From assembly GCA_019056595.1 (NCBI GenBank), contig CP036163.1, positions 1,736,001 through 1,800,000 of the forward strand: a stretch of DNA of 64,000 nucleotides, written 5' to 3'. Below the pieces are notes generated by a model. That model saw only the letters and a list, made by a program, of their open reading frames with translations. It was not told the origin of the DNA and did not search any database. The position numbers and the translations under genes were made by a program. Shown one piece after another: positions 39,901 through 49,120 of this stretch (position 1 is the first letter of the stretch; each line of letters starts with the position of its first letter). The stretch is from Pectobacterium atrosepticum (GTDB lineage: Bacteria > Pseudomonadota > Gammaproteobacteria > Enterobacterales > Enterobacteriaceae).

Positions 39901-40572
39901 TCAGGCGATATTCAGGTATTTGTGTGTCTGCATGGAAAGCCGCCAATTACGGGCGATGCAGGTCGCGATGCACAGTTTGGTCGCATCGTCTTTCTGGCTG
40001 ATCGGCTGTAGCGCCACAATACGCGGCTTATCATCATCAAGCCGCGCCAACAGCGCATCCAATGCTTCAATATCACGTTCACGCGCCACTGGGTGTTTGA
40101 TCTCATCCGCCCGTTGCAGCGCTTGATCGAGCACCTTCATGCCGCCGCGCATATTCACCTTCGGCGATACCGTCACCCAGGTTTTAGGCGAACAGCGCAC
40201 GTCGTGCGTGCCGCTGGTTTCGATCTGGCAGCTGAAGCCCTGCTTTTCCAACTGTAGCGTCAGCGGTGCCAAATCATGGATGCAGGGCTCGCCACCGGTG
40301 ATGACGATGTGGCGTGCCGTGTAACCCTGCTGCGCCATCAGTGCCAGAATATCGTCTGCACTCGCCGCGCCCCAGGCATCACTTTCTTCCGTTTTTACCA
40401 GCACCTGATCCAATGAGGTTTCCCGCTCTGCCAGTTTGTCCCAGGTATGTTTGGTATCGCACCAGCTACAGCCAACCGGGCAACCTTGCAGGCGCACAAA
40501 CACCGCCGGAACACCGGTAAAATAGCCTTCGCCCTGTAACGTCTGGAACATTTCATTAATCGGGTACTGCAT
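39901..40572 (-). CDS. queE: 7-carboxy-7-deazaguanine synthase
   Basis: QueE is the radical-SAM enzyme following QueD in queuosine synthesis. The cluster cysteines are in QGCPVGCSWCDTKHTW near residue 30, a C-x3-C-x2-C spacing. GGEPCIHDL and CQIETSGTHDVRCSPKTWVTVSP follow. The ATG at 40572 (MQYPINEMFQTLQGEGYF) gives 223 residues as in E. coli; a GTG three codons upstream is less likely. It is convergent with queD, so the two steps are adjacent but separately transcribed. Confidence 0.96.
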   Translation of the reverse strand: MQYPINEMFQTLQGEGYFTGVPAVFVRLQGCPVGCSWCDTKHTWDKLAERETSLDQVLVKTEESDAWGAASADDILALMAQQGYTARHIVITGGEPCIHDLAPLTLQLEKQGFSCQIETSGTHDVRCSPKTWVTVSPKVNMRGGMKVLDQALQRADEIKHPVARERDIEALDALLARLDDDKPRIVALQPISQKDDATKLCIATCIARNWRLSMQTHKYLNIA

Positions 40573-40604
40573 GTTTTTCACTGTCTCGCTTACTTAAAAA
40601 CACA

Positions 40605-40640
40605 TTATACCCTAAATCATTCGTGTTGCAGGGCGGCAGC
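40605..40640 (+). repeat. Degenerate ERIC left-end fragment
   Basis: TATACCCTAAATCATTCGTG followed by TTGCAGGGCGGCAGC matches the ERIC left end with two changes in the first part. It stops before the ERIC core, 93 bp upstream of a full ERIC copy. Confidence 0.6.
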
Positions 40641-40732
40641 TACTCAGCAACCTCTTCGTCGGAGTCGGAACAGTTGAGTAATTCGACGTGTGCGTCAATA
40701 ATCAATCTGTTGTTACGATTTCACCTGCTTTC

Positions 40733-40854
<122 letters not shown>

Positions 40855-40890
40855 TTTATTATGTTTCATAATAAACAAGGACAAAAACAA

Positions 40891-41874
40891 ATGAAGTTAT
40901 TGAAACCATTAGCCTTATTACTCGCCTCTTGTGCATTTGTACCTGCTCTTACGCAGGCACAGGATATCGCCCAGGTTAAAACGCAGCCAGGCTATTACCG
41001 CATGATGCTCGGACAGTTTGAAATCACCGCCCTGTCTGACGGCACCAACACCATGTCCATGGACAAACTGTTGCAGCGCACCCCGCCAGAAAAAATCACC
41101 GAACTGTTGGCAGAAAAATCGCTAACGCCACAGGTGGAAACATCGATCAACGCCTATTTGGTCAATACCGGGAAACACCTGATTCTGATCGATACCGGCA
41201 ACGGTAAACAAAGTAACCCTACGGTAGGGAAAGTGCTGCCGAATCTGATTGCGGCGGGTTATAAGCCTGAACAGGTCGATACCGTATTGATGACCCACCT
41301 ACACGGTGACCACTTTGGCGGTTTGGTGCAGGACAATAAGCTGAACTACCCGAATGCCACCGTGTATGTCAGTCAACCAGAAACCGACTTCTGGCTCAGC
41401 CCAGAAAATCTGAAGAATGCGCCAGAAGGTAGAAAGGCGGCGTTCCAACGCGTGCAAAATATTTTTGATGCTATTAAGAAAGATAACAAGCTGAAAACCT
41501 TCCCAGCCCCGCAGACGGTACTTCTGCCCGGAATCACCGCGATTCCAAGCCCAGGGCATACGCCGGGACACACCTCGTTTATGGTTGAAAGCGAGGGGAA
41601 AAAGTTGCTGGTATGGGGAGACATCGTTCATGCGGAAGCAGTACAGATGAGCTTACCAGCCACCACCATCAGCTTTGACTCAAATATGGATCAGGCGACG
41701 GAATCTCGTAATAAAGCACTGGCCGACGCCGCTAGTCAGGGTTATTGGGTCGCGGGTGCTCACCTGCCCTTCCCCGGCATCGGCCACGTAGGTACACGCC
41801 TGGAACGCAACGGCACCACCAACGGTTACCGCTGGCTTCCGGCGAATTACAGCATAGCTGGGCTGTCACAGTAA
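40891..41874 (+). CDS. Periplasmic metallo-beta-lactamase-fold hydrolase, methyl parathion hydrolase-like (paralog 1)
   Basis: The 327-residue product looks like methyl parathion hydrolase (MPH) over its length: PGYYRMMLGQFEITALSDGT, THLHGDHFGG (the HxHxDH metal site), GHTPGHTSF, a WGDIVHAEAVQ Asp/His site and GAHLPFPGIGHVG. The N-terminus is an export signal with two possible readings: a lipobox LASC at Cys14, or cleavage after LTQA (about residue 23). ATG 40891 follows AAGGA with nine bases; an ATG at 40861 is also in frame. The natural substrate of such enzymes is unknown; lactones or esters are candidates. Confidence 0.8.
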   Translation: MKLLKPLALLLASCAFVPALTQAQDIAQVKTQPGYYRMMLGQFEITALSDGTNTMSMDKLLQRTPPEKITELLAEKSLTPQVETSINAYLVNTGKHLILIDTGNGKQSNPTVGKVLPNLIAAGYKPEQVDTVLMTHLHGDHFGGLVQDNKLNYPNATVYVSQPETDFWLSPENLKNAPEGRKAAFQRVQNIFDAIKKDNKLKTFPAPQTVLLPGITAIPSPGHTPGHTSFMVESEGKKLLVWGDIVHAEAVQMSLPATTISFDSNMDQATESRNKALADAASQGYWVAGAHLPFPGIGHVGTRLERNGTTNGYRWLPANYSIAGLSQ

Positions 41875-41889
41875 TCCCCTCGCCGTCAC

Positions 41890-42822
41890 TCAAGCAGGGG
41901 GCGAATTCGCCTCCTGCTCCTCCACCACCTCCGCAATTTGCTCATACAGCCACTTGATCGCCGGATTACTGTCCTGCCTTGCATGCCAGAGCGCCGAGAG
42001 CGTATATCTCGGTAAATCAAGCGGAACCGGGCTGTCGACCAGGCCGTAATGCTGACACCACAGCGTCGCCAGCTTTTCCGGTACGGTAGCGACTGACGGC
42101 GTTTGCTGCAATATTCCCAGCAGAGCGGAGAAATGCGGCGTGGTGTAATGAATCGTCCGCGTCATTTCCTGTTTTTCCAGCATGTCGTCCACAACACCAC
42201 GTGCACGTTCACGGTAAGTCACCAGTAAATGGCGCTGCTGGCTGTATAGAGCCAGAGGAAGAGGATATGGCAACGTGAGCTGCTGTGGATGCCAAAGCAC
42301 TCGGAACCCTGACGATAGCAACGCGCGCTGCTTCAACCAGTTAGCCTGCGAGCTGGCAACGGAGATCACCAGATCGACGCTGTCATTTTCCAGCCGATCC
42401 ACATCTAAAAACGGATCGGTGGCAACAAGGTTGATGCGCAAATTAGGCGCAGTCGCGTTGAGCCGTTTCAGCAACAACGGCATCAGCCATATTTCTACCC
42501 AATCGGTCATTCCCAGCGTGATCACACGTGAATCTGTCCGCGGATCAAATCTCTCGGGATCGCCCAAAACCGACTGCAACTGTTCAAAAGTAGGTGACAG
42601 TTGGGTCGCCAGATAATCCGCGCGCGCCGTTGGGCGCATCACCTGCCCCGTGCGGATAAACAGCGGATCGTCAAACAGTGTACGCAAACGCGCCAGCGCA
42701 CCACTTACGGCGGGCTGCCCCAAATGCAGCTTATCCGCCGCAGCGGAGACGCTTTTTTCGCGATACAACACCAGAAATGTCACCAGCAGATTTAAATCCA
42801 CGCCTCGAAAATCATTTTCCAT
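41890..42822 (-). CDS. LysR-family transcriptional regulator between the two MPH-like genes
   Basis: This 310-residue LysR-type regulator has an N-terminal winged helix (DLNLLVTFLVLYREKSVSAAADKLHLGQPAVSGALARLRTLF, residues ~8-50) and a C-terminal effector domain. ATG 42822 (MENDFRGVDLNLL) fits the family; the frame is open 11 codons further upstream. It is divergent from the second MPH-like gene and convergent with the first. That position suggests it controls the second gene and the SDR, with an unknown effector. Confidence 0.87.
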   Translation of the reverse strand: MENDFRGVDLNLLVTFLVLYREKSVSAAADKLHLGQPAVSGALARLRTLFDDPLFIRTGQVMRPTARADYLATQLSPTFEQLQSVLGDPERFDPRTDSRVITLGMTDWVEIWLMPLLLKRLNATAPNLRINLVATDPFLDVDRLENDSVDLVISVASSQANWLKQRALLSSGFRVLWHPQQLTLPYPLPLALYSQQRHLLVTYRERARGVVDDMLEKQEMTRTIHYTTPHFSALLGILQQTPSVATVPEKLATLWCQHYGLVDSPVPLDLPRYTLSALWHARQDSNPAIKWLYEQIAEVVEEQEANSPPA

Positions 42823-42920
42823 GATAGTTAGTATCAAGTTAATCAATTTGAACAATAGTAGCGTCAGCAGAATAATCGTTCCAGTCCCTGACGAGCAGGG
42901 TCACCTTCCTGGAATGCATA

Positions 42921-43910
42921 ATGAAAATGAATCTTCTGAAACAGACGTTATTACCCGTGGTTTTGCTGGCGGGAACGCCCCTTATCGCCGAAGCAGAATC
43001 GGTGCCTCAACTGAGAACACAGGCACCGGGTTATTACCGGATGATGCTAGGCCAGTTTGAAATTACTGCCCTTTCTGACGGTACGGTCACTATCCCACTG
43101 GATAAGCTGCTCACCCACATTCCCCACGAAGACATACTGCACCTGCTGGCGCAAAAGAATCTCCAGCCGCAGGTCGAAACCTCAATTAACGCGTATCTCA
43201 TTAATACGGGTAAACGGCTGATACTGGTAGACACTGGGGCCGGGCCACTATTCGGCAAACAGGGGGGGAAATTACCCGACAACCTGCGCGCCGCTGGCTA
43301 TCCACCGGAGAAGATTGATACCGTTTTGCTGACCCATATTCATGCCGATCATTCTGGCGGCGTCTCGCGTGACGGCAAGCTGGTTTTCCCTAACGCCACC
43401 GTTTACGTTAATCAGAAAGATGTGGATTTCTGGCTCAATCCGTCTAACAGCAACCATGTTCGGGATAGCGAGAAACACACGTTCGGGCAGTCGGAGGACT
43501 CATTGCAGCCCGTCGTTGCGGCCAAACGGCTGAAAACCTTCTCCGGCAAGCAGCCGCTTTTTCCGGGCATTACCGCTGTTCCAGCGCCGGGGCATACGCC
43601 AGGTCATAGCCTTTATCAGATCGAAAGTGACGGTCAAAAACTGACACTATGGGGCGATACGATCCATGCCGAAGCGGTACAATTTCCTCGCCCTATGACT
43701 ACGATCGATTTCGATCGCAATATGGATGAAGCCGCAGACGCGCGTTTACAGGTTCTGGCAGAAGCAGCGCAGAATAATGAATGGATTGGTGCGGCACACA
43801 TTTCCTTCCCCGGTTTAGGTCAGGGCAAAGCCGTGTATGATTCAAGCGGTAAACCAAACGGCTATCGCTGGATCCCTGCGAATTACAGTATGGCGGGGCT
43901 AAAAAACTAA
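42921..43910 (+). CDS. Periplasmic metallo-beta-lactamase-fold hydrolase, methyl parathion hydrolase-like (paralog 2)
   Basis: This 329-residue protein is a clear paralog of the product at 40891-41874. They share APGYYRMMLGQFEITALSDGT or a close form of it, QVETSINAYL, the metal site THIHADHSGG, GHTPGHS, WGDTIHAEAVQ and NGYRWIPANYSMAGL. The signal peptide is MKMNLLKQTLLPVVLLAGTP to AEA|ES. It differs from paralog 1 mainly in the 180-205 region. It is followed after 8 bp by an SDR gene, so the two are probably co-transcribed and controlled by the divergent LysR. Confidence 0.82.
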   Translation: MKMNLLKQTLLPVVLLAGTPLIAEAESVPQLRTQAPGYYRMMLGQFEITALSDGTVTIPLDKLLTHIPHEDILHLLAQKNLQPQVETSINAYLINTGKRLILVDTGAGPLFGKQGGKLPDNLRAAGYPPEKIDTVLLTHIHADHSGGVSRDGKLVFPNATVYVNQKDVDFWLNPSNSNHVRDSEKHTFGQSEDSLQPVVAAKRLKTFSGKQPLFPGITAVPAPGHTPGHSLYQIESDGQKLTLWGDTIHAEAVQFPRPMTTIDFDRNMDEAADARLQVLAEAAQNNEWIGAAHISFPGLGQGKAVYDSSGKPNGYRWIPANYSMAGLKN

Positions 43911-43918
43911 GGGGCAGA

Positions 43919-44665
43919 ATGGAATTCATTACGTTAATTACTGGCGGTTCGCGCGGCATCGGTCGCGCAACCGCGCGCTATCTGGCAGGAAAAGGCCACA
44001 AGATTTGTATCGGCTACCGCACCCAGCAGGATAGTGCGAATAGCGTCCTCGAAGAGATACGCGCGAGCGGCGGAACTGCCATCGCCGTTCAGGTCGATAT
44101 CGCCGATGAAGAGCAGGTTATCGAACTCTTTAAGCAAACCGATAAAATGCTTGGGCGTCTGACAGGCCTAGTGAATAACGCCGCGATACTCAAACCTCAG
44201 GCCACTATTGAACAGCTTGATGCCACACGGCTTAACGATATTTTTGCCACCAACACCGTGGGCAGTTTTCTTTGTGCTCGGGAAGCGGTCAAACGCATGG
44301 CATTTCGGCATGGCGGAAAAGGCGGAGCCATCGTCAACGTGTCATCCGCAGCCGCTCGGCTGGGTTCGCCACACGAATATATCGACTATGCGGCATCAAA
44401 GGGCGCGCTCGATACCTTAACTATTGGTTTATCTCTGGAAGTCGCCGATCAGGGCATTCGGGTTAACGCCGTGCGGCCCGGTTTTATTTATACCGATATG
44501 CATGCTGACGGTGGAGAACCGGCAAGGGTCGATCGCGTCAAGCATTCGCTGCCTATGAAACGGGGTGGTCACCCGATGGAAGTCGCGCAGGCGATAGGCT
44601 GGTTGTTATCGGACGAGGCGTCCTATGTAACAGGGAATTTTATCGATCTGGCAGGCGGGAAATAA
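43919..44665 (+). CDS. YgfF-like short-chain dehydrogenase/reductase
   Basis: This 248-residue Rossmann-fold oxidoreductase has the cofactor loop TGGSRGIGRAT, the NNAA motif, catalytic Ser in NVSSAAARLGS and the Y-x3-K in YAASKGALD. It follows E. coli YgfF closely (VRPGFIYTDMHADGGEPARVDRVK, YVTGNFIDLAGGK). The substrate is unknown. GGGGCA precedes the ATG, and the gene lies 8 bp after the second MPH-like gene, suggesting that it acts on a product of that hydrolase. Confidence 0.85.
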   Translation: MEFITLITGGSRGIGRATARYLAGKGHKICIGYRTQQDSANSVLEEIRASGGTAIAVQVDIADEEQVIELFKQTDKMLGRLTGLVNNAAILKPQATIEQLDATRLNDIFATNTVGSFLCAREAVKRMAFRHGGKGGAIVNVSSAAARLGSPHEYIDYAASKGALDTLTIGLSLEVADQGIRVNAVRPGFIYTDMHADGGEPARVDRVKHSLPMKRGGHPMEVAQAIGWLLSDEASYVTGNFIDLAGGK

Positions 44666-44714
44666 TCCCCCCCTCACCCCTCCTCTTAATCACATTTGTT
44701 ATGCAGGCTAAGAG

Positions 44715-44959
44715 AGAGTTTCGTGCGCCATACTGCCGCCATTCATATGTAACATATACACGCGCCCGACGCAGGGCGCTCAGTCGCCGCCGCCCTGCGA
44801 ACCCAGGCTTCCAGCTAAATTATGCCGCTACGCGGTTCCATCGGTGCCCATGCCCGCTTTTCGAGCCGCCAGTGACGCGTTCCCGACGCGGCACTGGCTT
44901 TCGCGACGTCCTGTCGCTCACTCGGCGGTCAAGCGCACCGCTGCATAATTTTCACGCCG
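44715..44959 (+). repeat. Structured ~250-bp intergenic repeat, copy A
   Basis: This copy lies in the 352-bp convergent gap between the SDR gene and rhiN. Landmarks in order: TTTCGTGCGC, hairpin 1 CGCAGGGCG/CGCCCTGCG (44770-44778, 44791-44799), arm AATTATGC (44818-44825), small hairpin CCGC-TAC-GCGG, hairpin 2 GCCAGTG/CACTGGC with loop TTCCCGA (44868-44898), then arm GCATAATT (44943-44950). Compared with copies B and C, paired positions change together. Confidence 0.85.
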
Positions 44960-45017
44960 GATAACGGCCAAACCATAAAAATTCGCAGCATTTGCATATA
45001 AGAGTAGCGATGACCTC

Positions 45018-46163
45018 TTACAGATAGACCCGCAGATATTCCGCCAGACAGAGGATCGCCATTGCCTGACCGTAAGGCATGGAGGTCAGCGCTATGTTGC
45101 GGTAGAAATCCAGATCGGTGCCCATCGCGGTGCCGAATGATACCTGCGTCAGTTCACCGTCCTTATTGACGTGATTAATCACGCCGCGAATCGCTTTCTC
45201 CGCAACCTCAGCGTAGCTCGGATCAACATAGCGCTTGCGCACCGCTTTCAAAATACCGTAGGCAAAACCGGCGGTTGCTGAGCTTTCTAAGTACGAGTTG
45301 GGATCGTCGATCAGCGTGTGCCACAGGCCGCTGTCATCCTGATATTTTGCCAATGCTTCAATCTGGCTTTCCAATACTTGCAGCAGGAAACGGCGCGTCG
45401 CGTTGTGCTCCGGCAGATCCAGCAGTTCGATAAATTCAGGGATAACGATGGTCAGCCAGCTGTTACCACGCGCCCAGCGCGCTTTGGCGTAGTTGTGCTG
45501 TCCTTCAAACGTCCAACCGTGGAACCACAGGCCGCTTTCACGATCCATCAGGTATTGCACGTGCAGCATGAACTGATATGTCGCTTCTTCTACAAACTCC
45601 GGCCGATTTAACAGCTTGCCGATTTTCGCTAACGGCAGCACGCTCATCATCAGCGTGTCATCCCACAGCTGCTGATGGTTTTCATTGTTATAAACAATGT
45701 GCTGCAAGCCCTGCTTGTCCGTGCGCGGCATTTCATACATCACCCACTCCGCCCAGCGCTCCAGATACGGCAGCCAGCGGGCATCGCCCGTCTCTTCATA
45801 GCGATAAGCCAACGTCAGGAACGGGCACACGGTGTTCACGTTCTTCGTCGGTGTGCCTTCCGCCAGACGTTCAGTAAACCAGTCGTCAATGATGGCGCGC
45901 ATCTGCTCGTCACCCGTCTGCTGATAATACTGATAAATCCCGTACAGCCCGATGCCGTGCGTCCACTCCCACCCTGCCCAGCCTTTGGTATCAATCACCC
46001 GACCATCGTCCAGCCGTAACAAGAACTCACCGGTTTTATCCTCAATATTCACCAGATTGTCGGTGATACGGCAAATCAGCGCCTTCAGATCCTCACGGGA
46101 GATGAAGCGTTCCGGCTGACGTAAAAGCGGGCTATGTTTTACACTGAATACGGTCATAGTCAT
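45018..46163 (-). CDS. rhiN: Unsaturated rhamnogalacturonyl hydrolase, GH105
   Basis: GH105 enzymes split unsaturated rhamnogalacturonan disaccharides made by RG lyases, yielding rhamnose and a uronate product. The 381-residue alpha-barrel protein has family blocks GWEWTHGIGLYGIYQYYQ, YARARWARGNSW-type KARWARGNSWL, and SATAGFAYGILKAVRKRY. There is no signal peptide, which fits a cytoplasmic enzyme. It is the second gene after a GPH-family transporter, 37 bp downstream, matching the rhiTN operon of Dickeya. Confidence 0.87.
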   Translation of the reverse strand: MTMTVFSVKHSPLLRQPERFISREDLKALICRITDNLVNIEDKTGEFLLRLDDGRVIDTKGWAGWEWTHGIGLYGIYQYYQQTGDEQMRAIIDDWFTERLAEGTPTKNVNTVCPFLTLAYRYEETGDARWLPYLERWAEWVMYEMPRTDKQGLQHIVYNNENHQQLWDDTLMMSVLPLAKIGKLLNRPEFVEEATYQFMLHVQYLMDRESGLWFHGWTFEGQHNYAKARWARGNSWLTIVIPEFIELLDLPEHNATRRFLLQVLESQIEALAKYQDDSGLWHTLIDDPNSYLESSATAGFAYGILKAVRKRYVDPSYAEVAEKAIRGVINHVNKDGELTQVSFGTAMGTDLDFYRNIALTSMPYGQAMAILCLAEYLRVYL

Positions 46164-46200
46164 TCATCCAATTGAGTTATCAGTTAACAGTTCAATACAG

Positions 46201-47766
46201 TTACGGCTGTGTAGCGTGCGTTACCGGCTTGTCGCCGTTATGACGGTTCAAATAGCCGATATTGTTGTTGCCCCACAGCGATTCATACGGCATACCAGCC
46301 AACATTTCGACTGTCGCCCGCGCCTGCGGCGTAATCTTCTCCGGCACAGGACGCCCGGCTTCACGCATTTTCAACGTCTCTTCCCGCAGCACGCTGTGCG
46401 TTTGCAGGTTGAGCTTAAAGCGTAGAGAAACCAGGAAGCCCAGCGCCAGCACGCACACAGTGCCGAAGCTTAAAATCATCAGAATCGTGTGGCTGACGCT
46501 CGGCGCTTGTACGCTCTGCCCGGATACAAAACCGGACAGCTGCAACACAATCCCCACCAGCATCACCGCACCGGCCTGAGAGGCTTTACGAGTCAGCGTC
46601 ATAATCCCAGCGAAGATGCCTTCACGACGCTGTGCGGTGATCACTTCATCTACATCCGCGATGTAAGTGTAGGTGTTCCACGGTACGTAGTTGATCCCGC
46701 CGCGTCCGATACCCGCCAGCGCAGAGATCAGCAGCAATAGAGAGAAGGTGTCATGCAGGCCGCTGTACCACAGGACAGCGTAGGAGAGCGCACTCAGGCC
46801 AAACAGGCACACAACAAAGCGGTAAGAGGGGGCTGGCCCAAAGCGGATACACAGCGGAATCATGCCAATCACCGCAATAAATTGCAGAATCGCCATCGTT
46901 CCCATCAGGTTAGAGGCCATCGTCGGGCTTTGCATCAGCACAAAGACTACGTAGTAGGTAAACACGGCGTTGAACACATCCTGCGCGATATACCCGCCCA
47001 GATACATACCGAGATGCTGGCGGAAAATACGAATACGCAGCGTGGAAACCAGTTCAACGTTCAGCCGTTTCAGGCTTTGGCTCAGCGTCAGGGACTGGCG
47101 CTCTTTTTCCGCCCGTAGCGACGCTTCCGACATCTGATCGCGTGGCCGCTCCCAGGTAAAGAAATAGACCAACGTCAGCACCAGGGCGCAGATAATCGAG
47201 AACACCAGACTCGAATAGAAGAAGGACACGGCATTGTCTTTACCGAAGTAGCCCAGCAGAATGCCCGGCAAGAAAGCAGCTAAAATCGCGGAAAGCTGCG
47301 CAAGCGCGATACGTGCGCCGGAGAACTTGGTTTTCTGTTTGAAATCGTCGGTCATTTCCGGCACCAGCGTTTCATACGGCACCAGCACCATCGTATAGAC
47401 GATATCGAACAGCAGGTACGTCAGCAGATAGTACCAATAGCTCATATCCCCGACCCACATGAAGCTGTAGCTGAACACGAAGGGAATACCGAGCAGAATA
47501 AAGAACTTACGACGGCCGAAGCGCTTGCCCAGCCAGGTTGAGCCGAAGTTATCGGTCAGGAAGCCCATCAGCGGGCTGACAACAGCATCGAGCACGCGCG
47601 CCATCGCAAAAATAAAGGTTGCTTCAATCGGCGTTAAGCCGCAGAACGTGGTGTAAAAATAGAGTAACCAAGCGGCCGTCAGCGCGGTTGTACCCGCACC
47701 AAGAAAGTCCCCTGAACCGTAGGCTAAATAGTTAGCCAAACCGATCTTACGTGTTTTCATCGCCAT
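46201..47766 (-). CDS. rhiT: Rhamnogalacturonide transporter, GPH sugar:cation symporter family
   Basis: This 521-residue membrane protein of the glycoside-pentoside-hexuronide family has about 12 hydrophobic segments. It begins with the typical KIGLANYLAYGSGDFLGAGTT and has RDAVVSPLMGFLTDN-like VLDAVVSPLMGFLTDNFGST and GKRFGRRKFFILLG. A C-terminal cytoplasmic tail of about 50 residues follows the last helix. Paired with rhiN in one operon, it should import rhamnogalacturonan oligomers. In Dickeya this operon is controlled by RhaS, KdgR and CRP; I saw no clear operators in the upstream 295 bp (47767-48061). Confidence 0.85.
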   Translation of the reverse strand: MAMKTRKIGLANYLAYGSGDFLGAGTTALTAAWLLYFYTTFCGLTPIEATFIFAMARVLDAVVSPLMGFLTDNFGSTWLGKRFGRRKFFILLGIPFVFSYSFMWVGDMSYWYYLLTYLLFDIVYTMVLVPYETLVPEMTDDFKQKTKFSGARIALAQLSAILAAFLPGILLGYFGKDNAVSFFYSSLVFSIICALVLTLVYFFTWERPRDQMSEASLRAEKERQSLTLSQSLKRLNVELVSTLRIRIFRQHLGMYLGGYIAQDVFNAVFTYYVVFVLMQSPTMASNLMGTMAILQFIAVIGMIPLCIRFGPAPSYRFVVCLFGLSALSYAVLWYSGLHDTFSLLLLISALAGIGRGGINYVPWNTYTYIADVDEVITAQRREGIFAGIMTLTRKASQAGAVMLVGIVLQLSGFVSGQSVQAPSVSHTILMILSFGTVCVLALGFLVSLRFKLNLQTHSVLREETLKMREAGRPVPEKITPQARATVEMLAGMPYESLWGNNNIGYLNRHNGDKPVTHATQP

Positions 47767-48061
47767 CCTTCCCCGAGCATTTCTAGTTATGAGGGTGTCA
47801 CGCTGTTACGTTAGCGCTCGGCGATCGTGAAAACCTTTGCGCTTTTGCCATCACGTCCCCTACGCTGGCAGCACAGGGAAGATTGGTGCGATCCGCTTCA
47901 AAGATTTTATAAAAAGCCATTTTAACTGAACAAAACTCGCAGTTCGTTTATGGCGATCACAGGATAGGAAGTGAGGAACAAGCAAGAAGGAAGGCGGAGC
48001 TGGCAGCAGGCTACGCCTCATTATGTCTTGAAAAACGGCATTTTTTTAATCGAGGACGAGA

Positions 48062-48952
48062 TTATTCCGCGTGCTGTAAGCGCCACAGAAAAGTTTGCCG
48101 CGCATGGGCTAAACGTGGCTGGCGCAGCGCGCCCGGCACCCAGACCAGATAGTAATCAAGCTGCGTGGTGCCGACAGGCGGCGGGATAATGACAAGTTCC
48201 CCCGAATCCAACAGATCCTGACATAAATATATCGGCATCACCGTCCAGCCAAACCCGCTGGTCAGCACACGACGCAGCGCACGCAGATCTTGGCTCACCA
48301 CGGCGGGCACCAGTCCCTTATCCTGTATGCGGTTTTTCTTCAACCAGTGATCAATCAGAGGAAGCTCCAGGTCATACGCCAGCATCGGCTCCCGTGCCAG
48401 CGCCTGCGGCAGATCGTCTGCCTGTACCAACCGTTCGACAATCGCGGGCGCCGCCACGGCCTGTAGCGTCGCACTCTTTAACAGATCGCTTTTCAGCCGC
48501 TTATCCGTCACGGGATGCGCCGTTATGCCCAGATCGCAATGCCCTTCCAGCAGCATCTGTTTAATCAAGTCGCCGTCACCGGTATGCATATGCACCCGGA
48601 CACCCGCCTCAAGCAGCGGAAACAGCTGTTCTGATACCACTTCAGCCATGAAATCCGCATGACCAATGATATGCAGCGTCCCCGCGACATCCATTGACCT
48701 CGCACGGGCGGAGGCCAACGCCGCTTCGGCTTCATCCAGTTTATCCCCGAGATCCGCCGCTAAGTCATCTGCTGCCGACGTTGGCGTCACACCGTTTGCC
48801 TGACGCTCAAAGAGACGACGCCCCACCGCGACCTCCAGCCCGGCAATGTGCTGCGACACCGCAGGCTGAGTCAGATTGAGCGCGCGCGCCGCCCCGCTAA
48901 TTGAGCGCTGTCGATAGACTTCCACAAACGTACGTAGACGAAGGAGTGACAT
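48062..48952 (-). CDS. LysR-family regulator divergent from aldehyde dehydrogenase
   Basis: This 296-residue LysR-type regulator has the helix-turn-helix SISGAARALNLTQPAVSQHIAGLE (about residues 16-40) and an effector domain in the remainder. It is divergent from the aldehyde dehydrogenase/DJ-1 pair, the common position for a LysR activator of neighbouring genes. The effector is unknown; an aldehyde or other toxic carbonyl would suit the targets. Confidence 0.88.
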   Translation of the reverse strand: MSLLRLRTFVEVYRQRSISGAARALNLTQPAVSQHIAGLEVAVGRRLFERQANGVTPTSAADDLAADLGDKLDEAEAALASARARSMDVAGTLHIIGHADFMAEVVSEQLFPLLEAGVRVHMHTGDGDLIKQMLLEGHCDLGITAHPVTDKRLKSDLLKSATLQAVAAPAIVERLVQADDLPQALAREPMLAYDLELPLIDHWLKKNRIQDKGLVPAVVSQDLRALRRVLTSGFGWTVMPIYLCQDLLDSGELVIIPPPVGTTQLDYYLVWVPGALRQPRLAHARQTFLWRLQHAE

Positions 48953-48974
48953 GAGATACCTATAGAGCCTGAGA

Positions 48975-48990
48975 TATAAAATTATTTATA
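48975..48990. promoter_or_regulatory. Candidate LysR-type box
   Basis: The palindrome TATAAA-ATTA-TTTATA fits the T-N11-A pattern of LysR operators and lies in the divergent spacer 23 bp from the LysR start. Confidence 0.4.
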
Positions 48991-49120
48991 CCCCTAGAAT
49001 AATAATCTTGTTGGCGGACGGATCAACCCCTGCCGTATCCTTTATCCCATCTTGAGTGACCCGGAACCCCGGCTAACTTTCTGTTTTCTCTGGTACTCGA
49101 CGACTAAAAGGGGACAAAAC

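Noticed and set aside
44701-44964. An 87-codon plus-strand frame between the SDR gene and rhiN.
   Set aside because: It coincides with the structured repeat. The frame is not kept in the other two copies.
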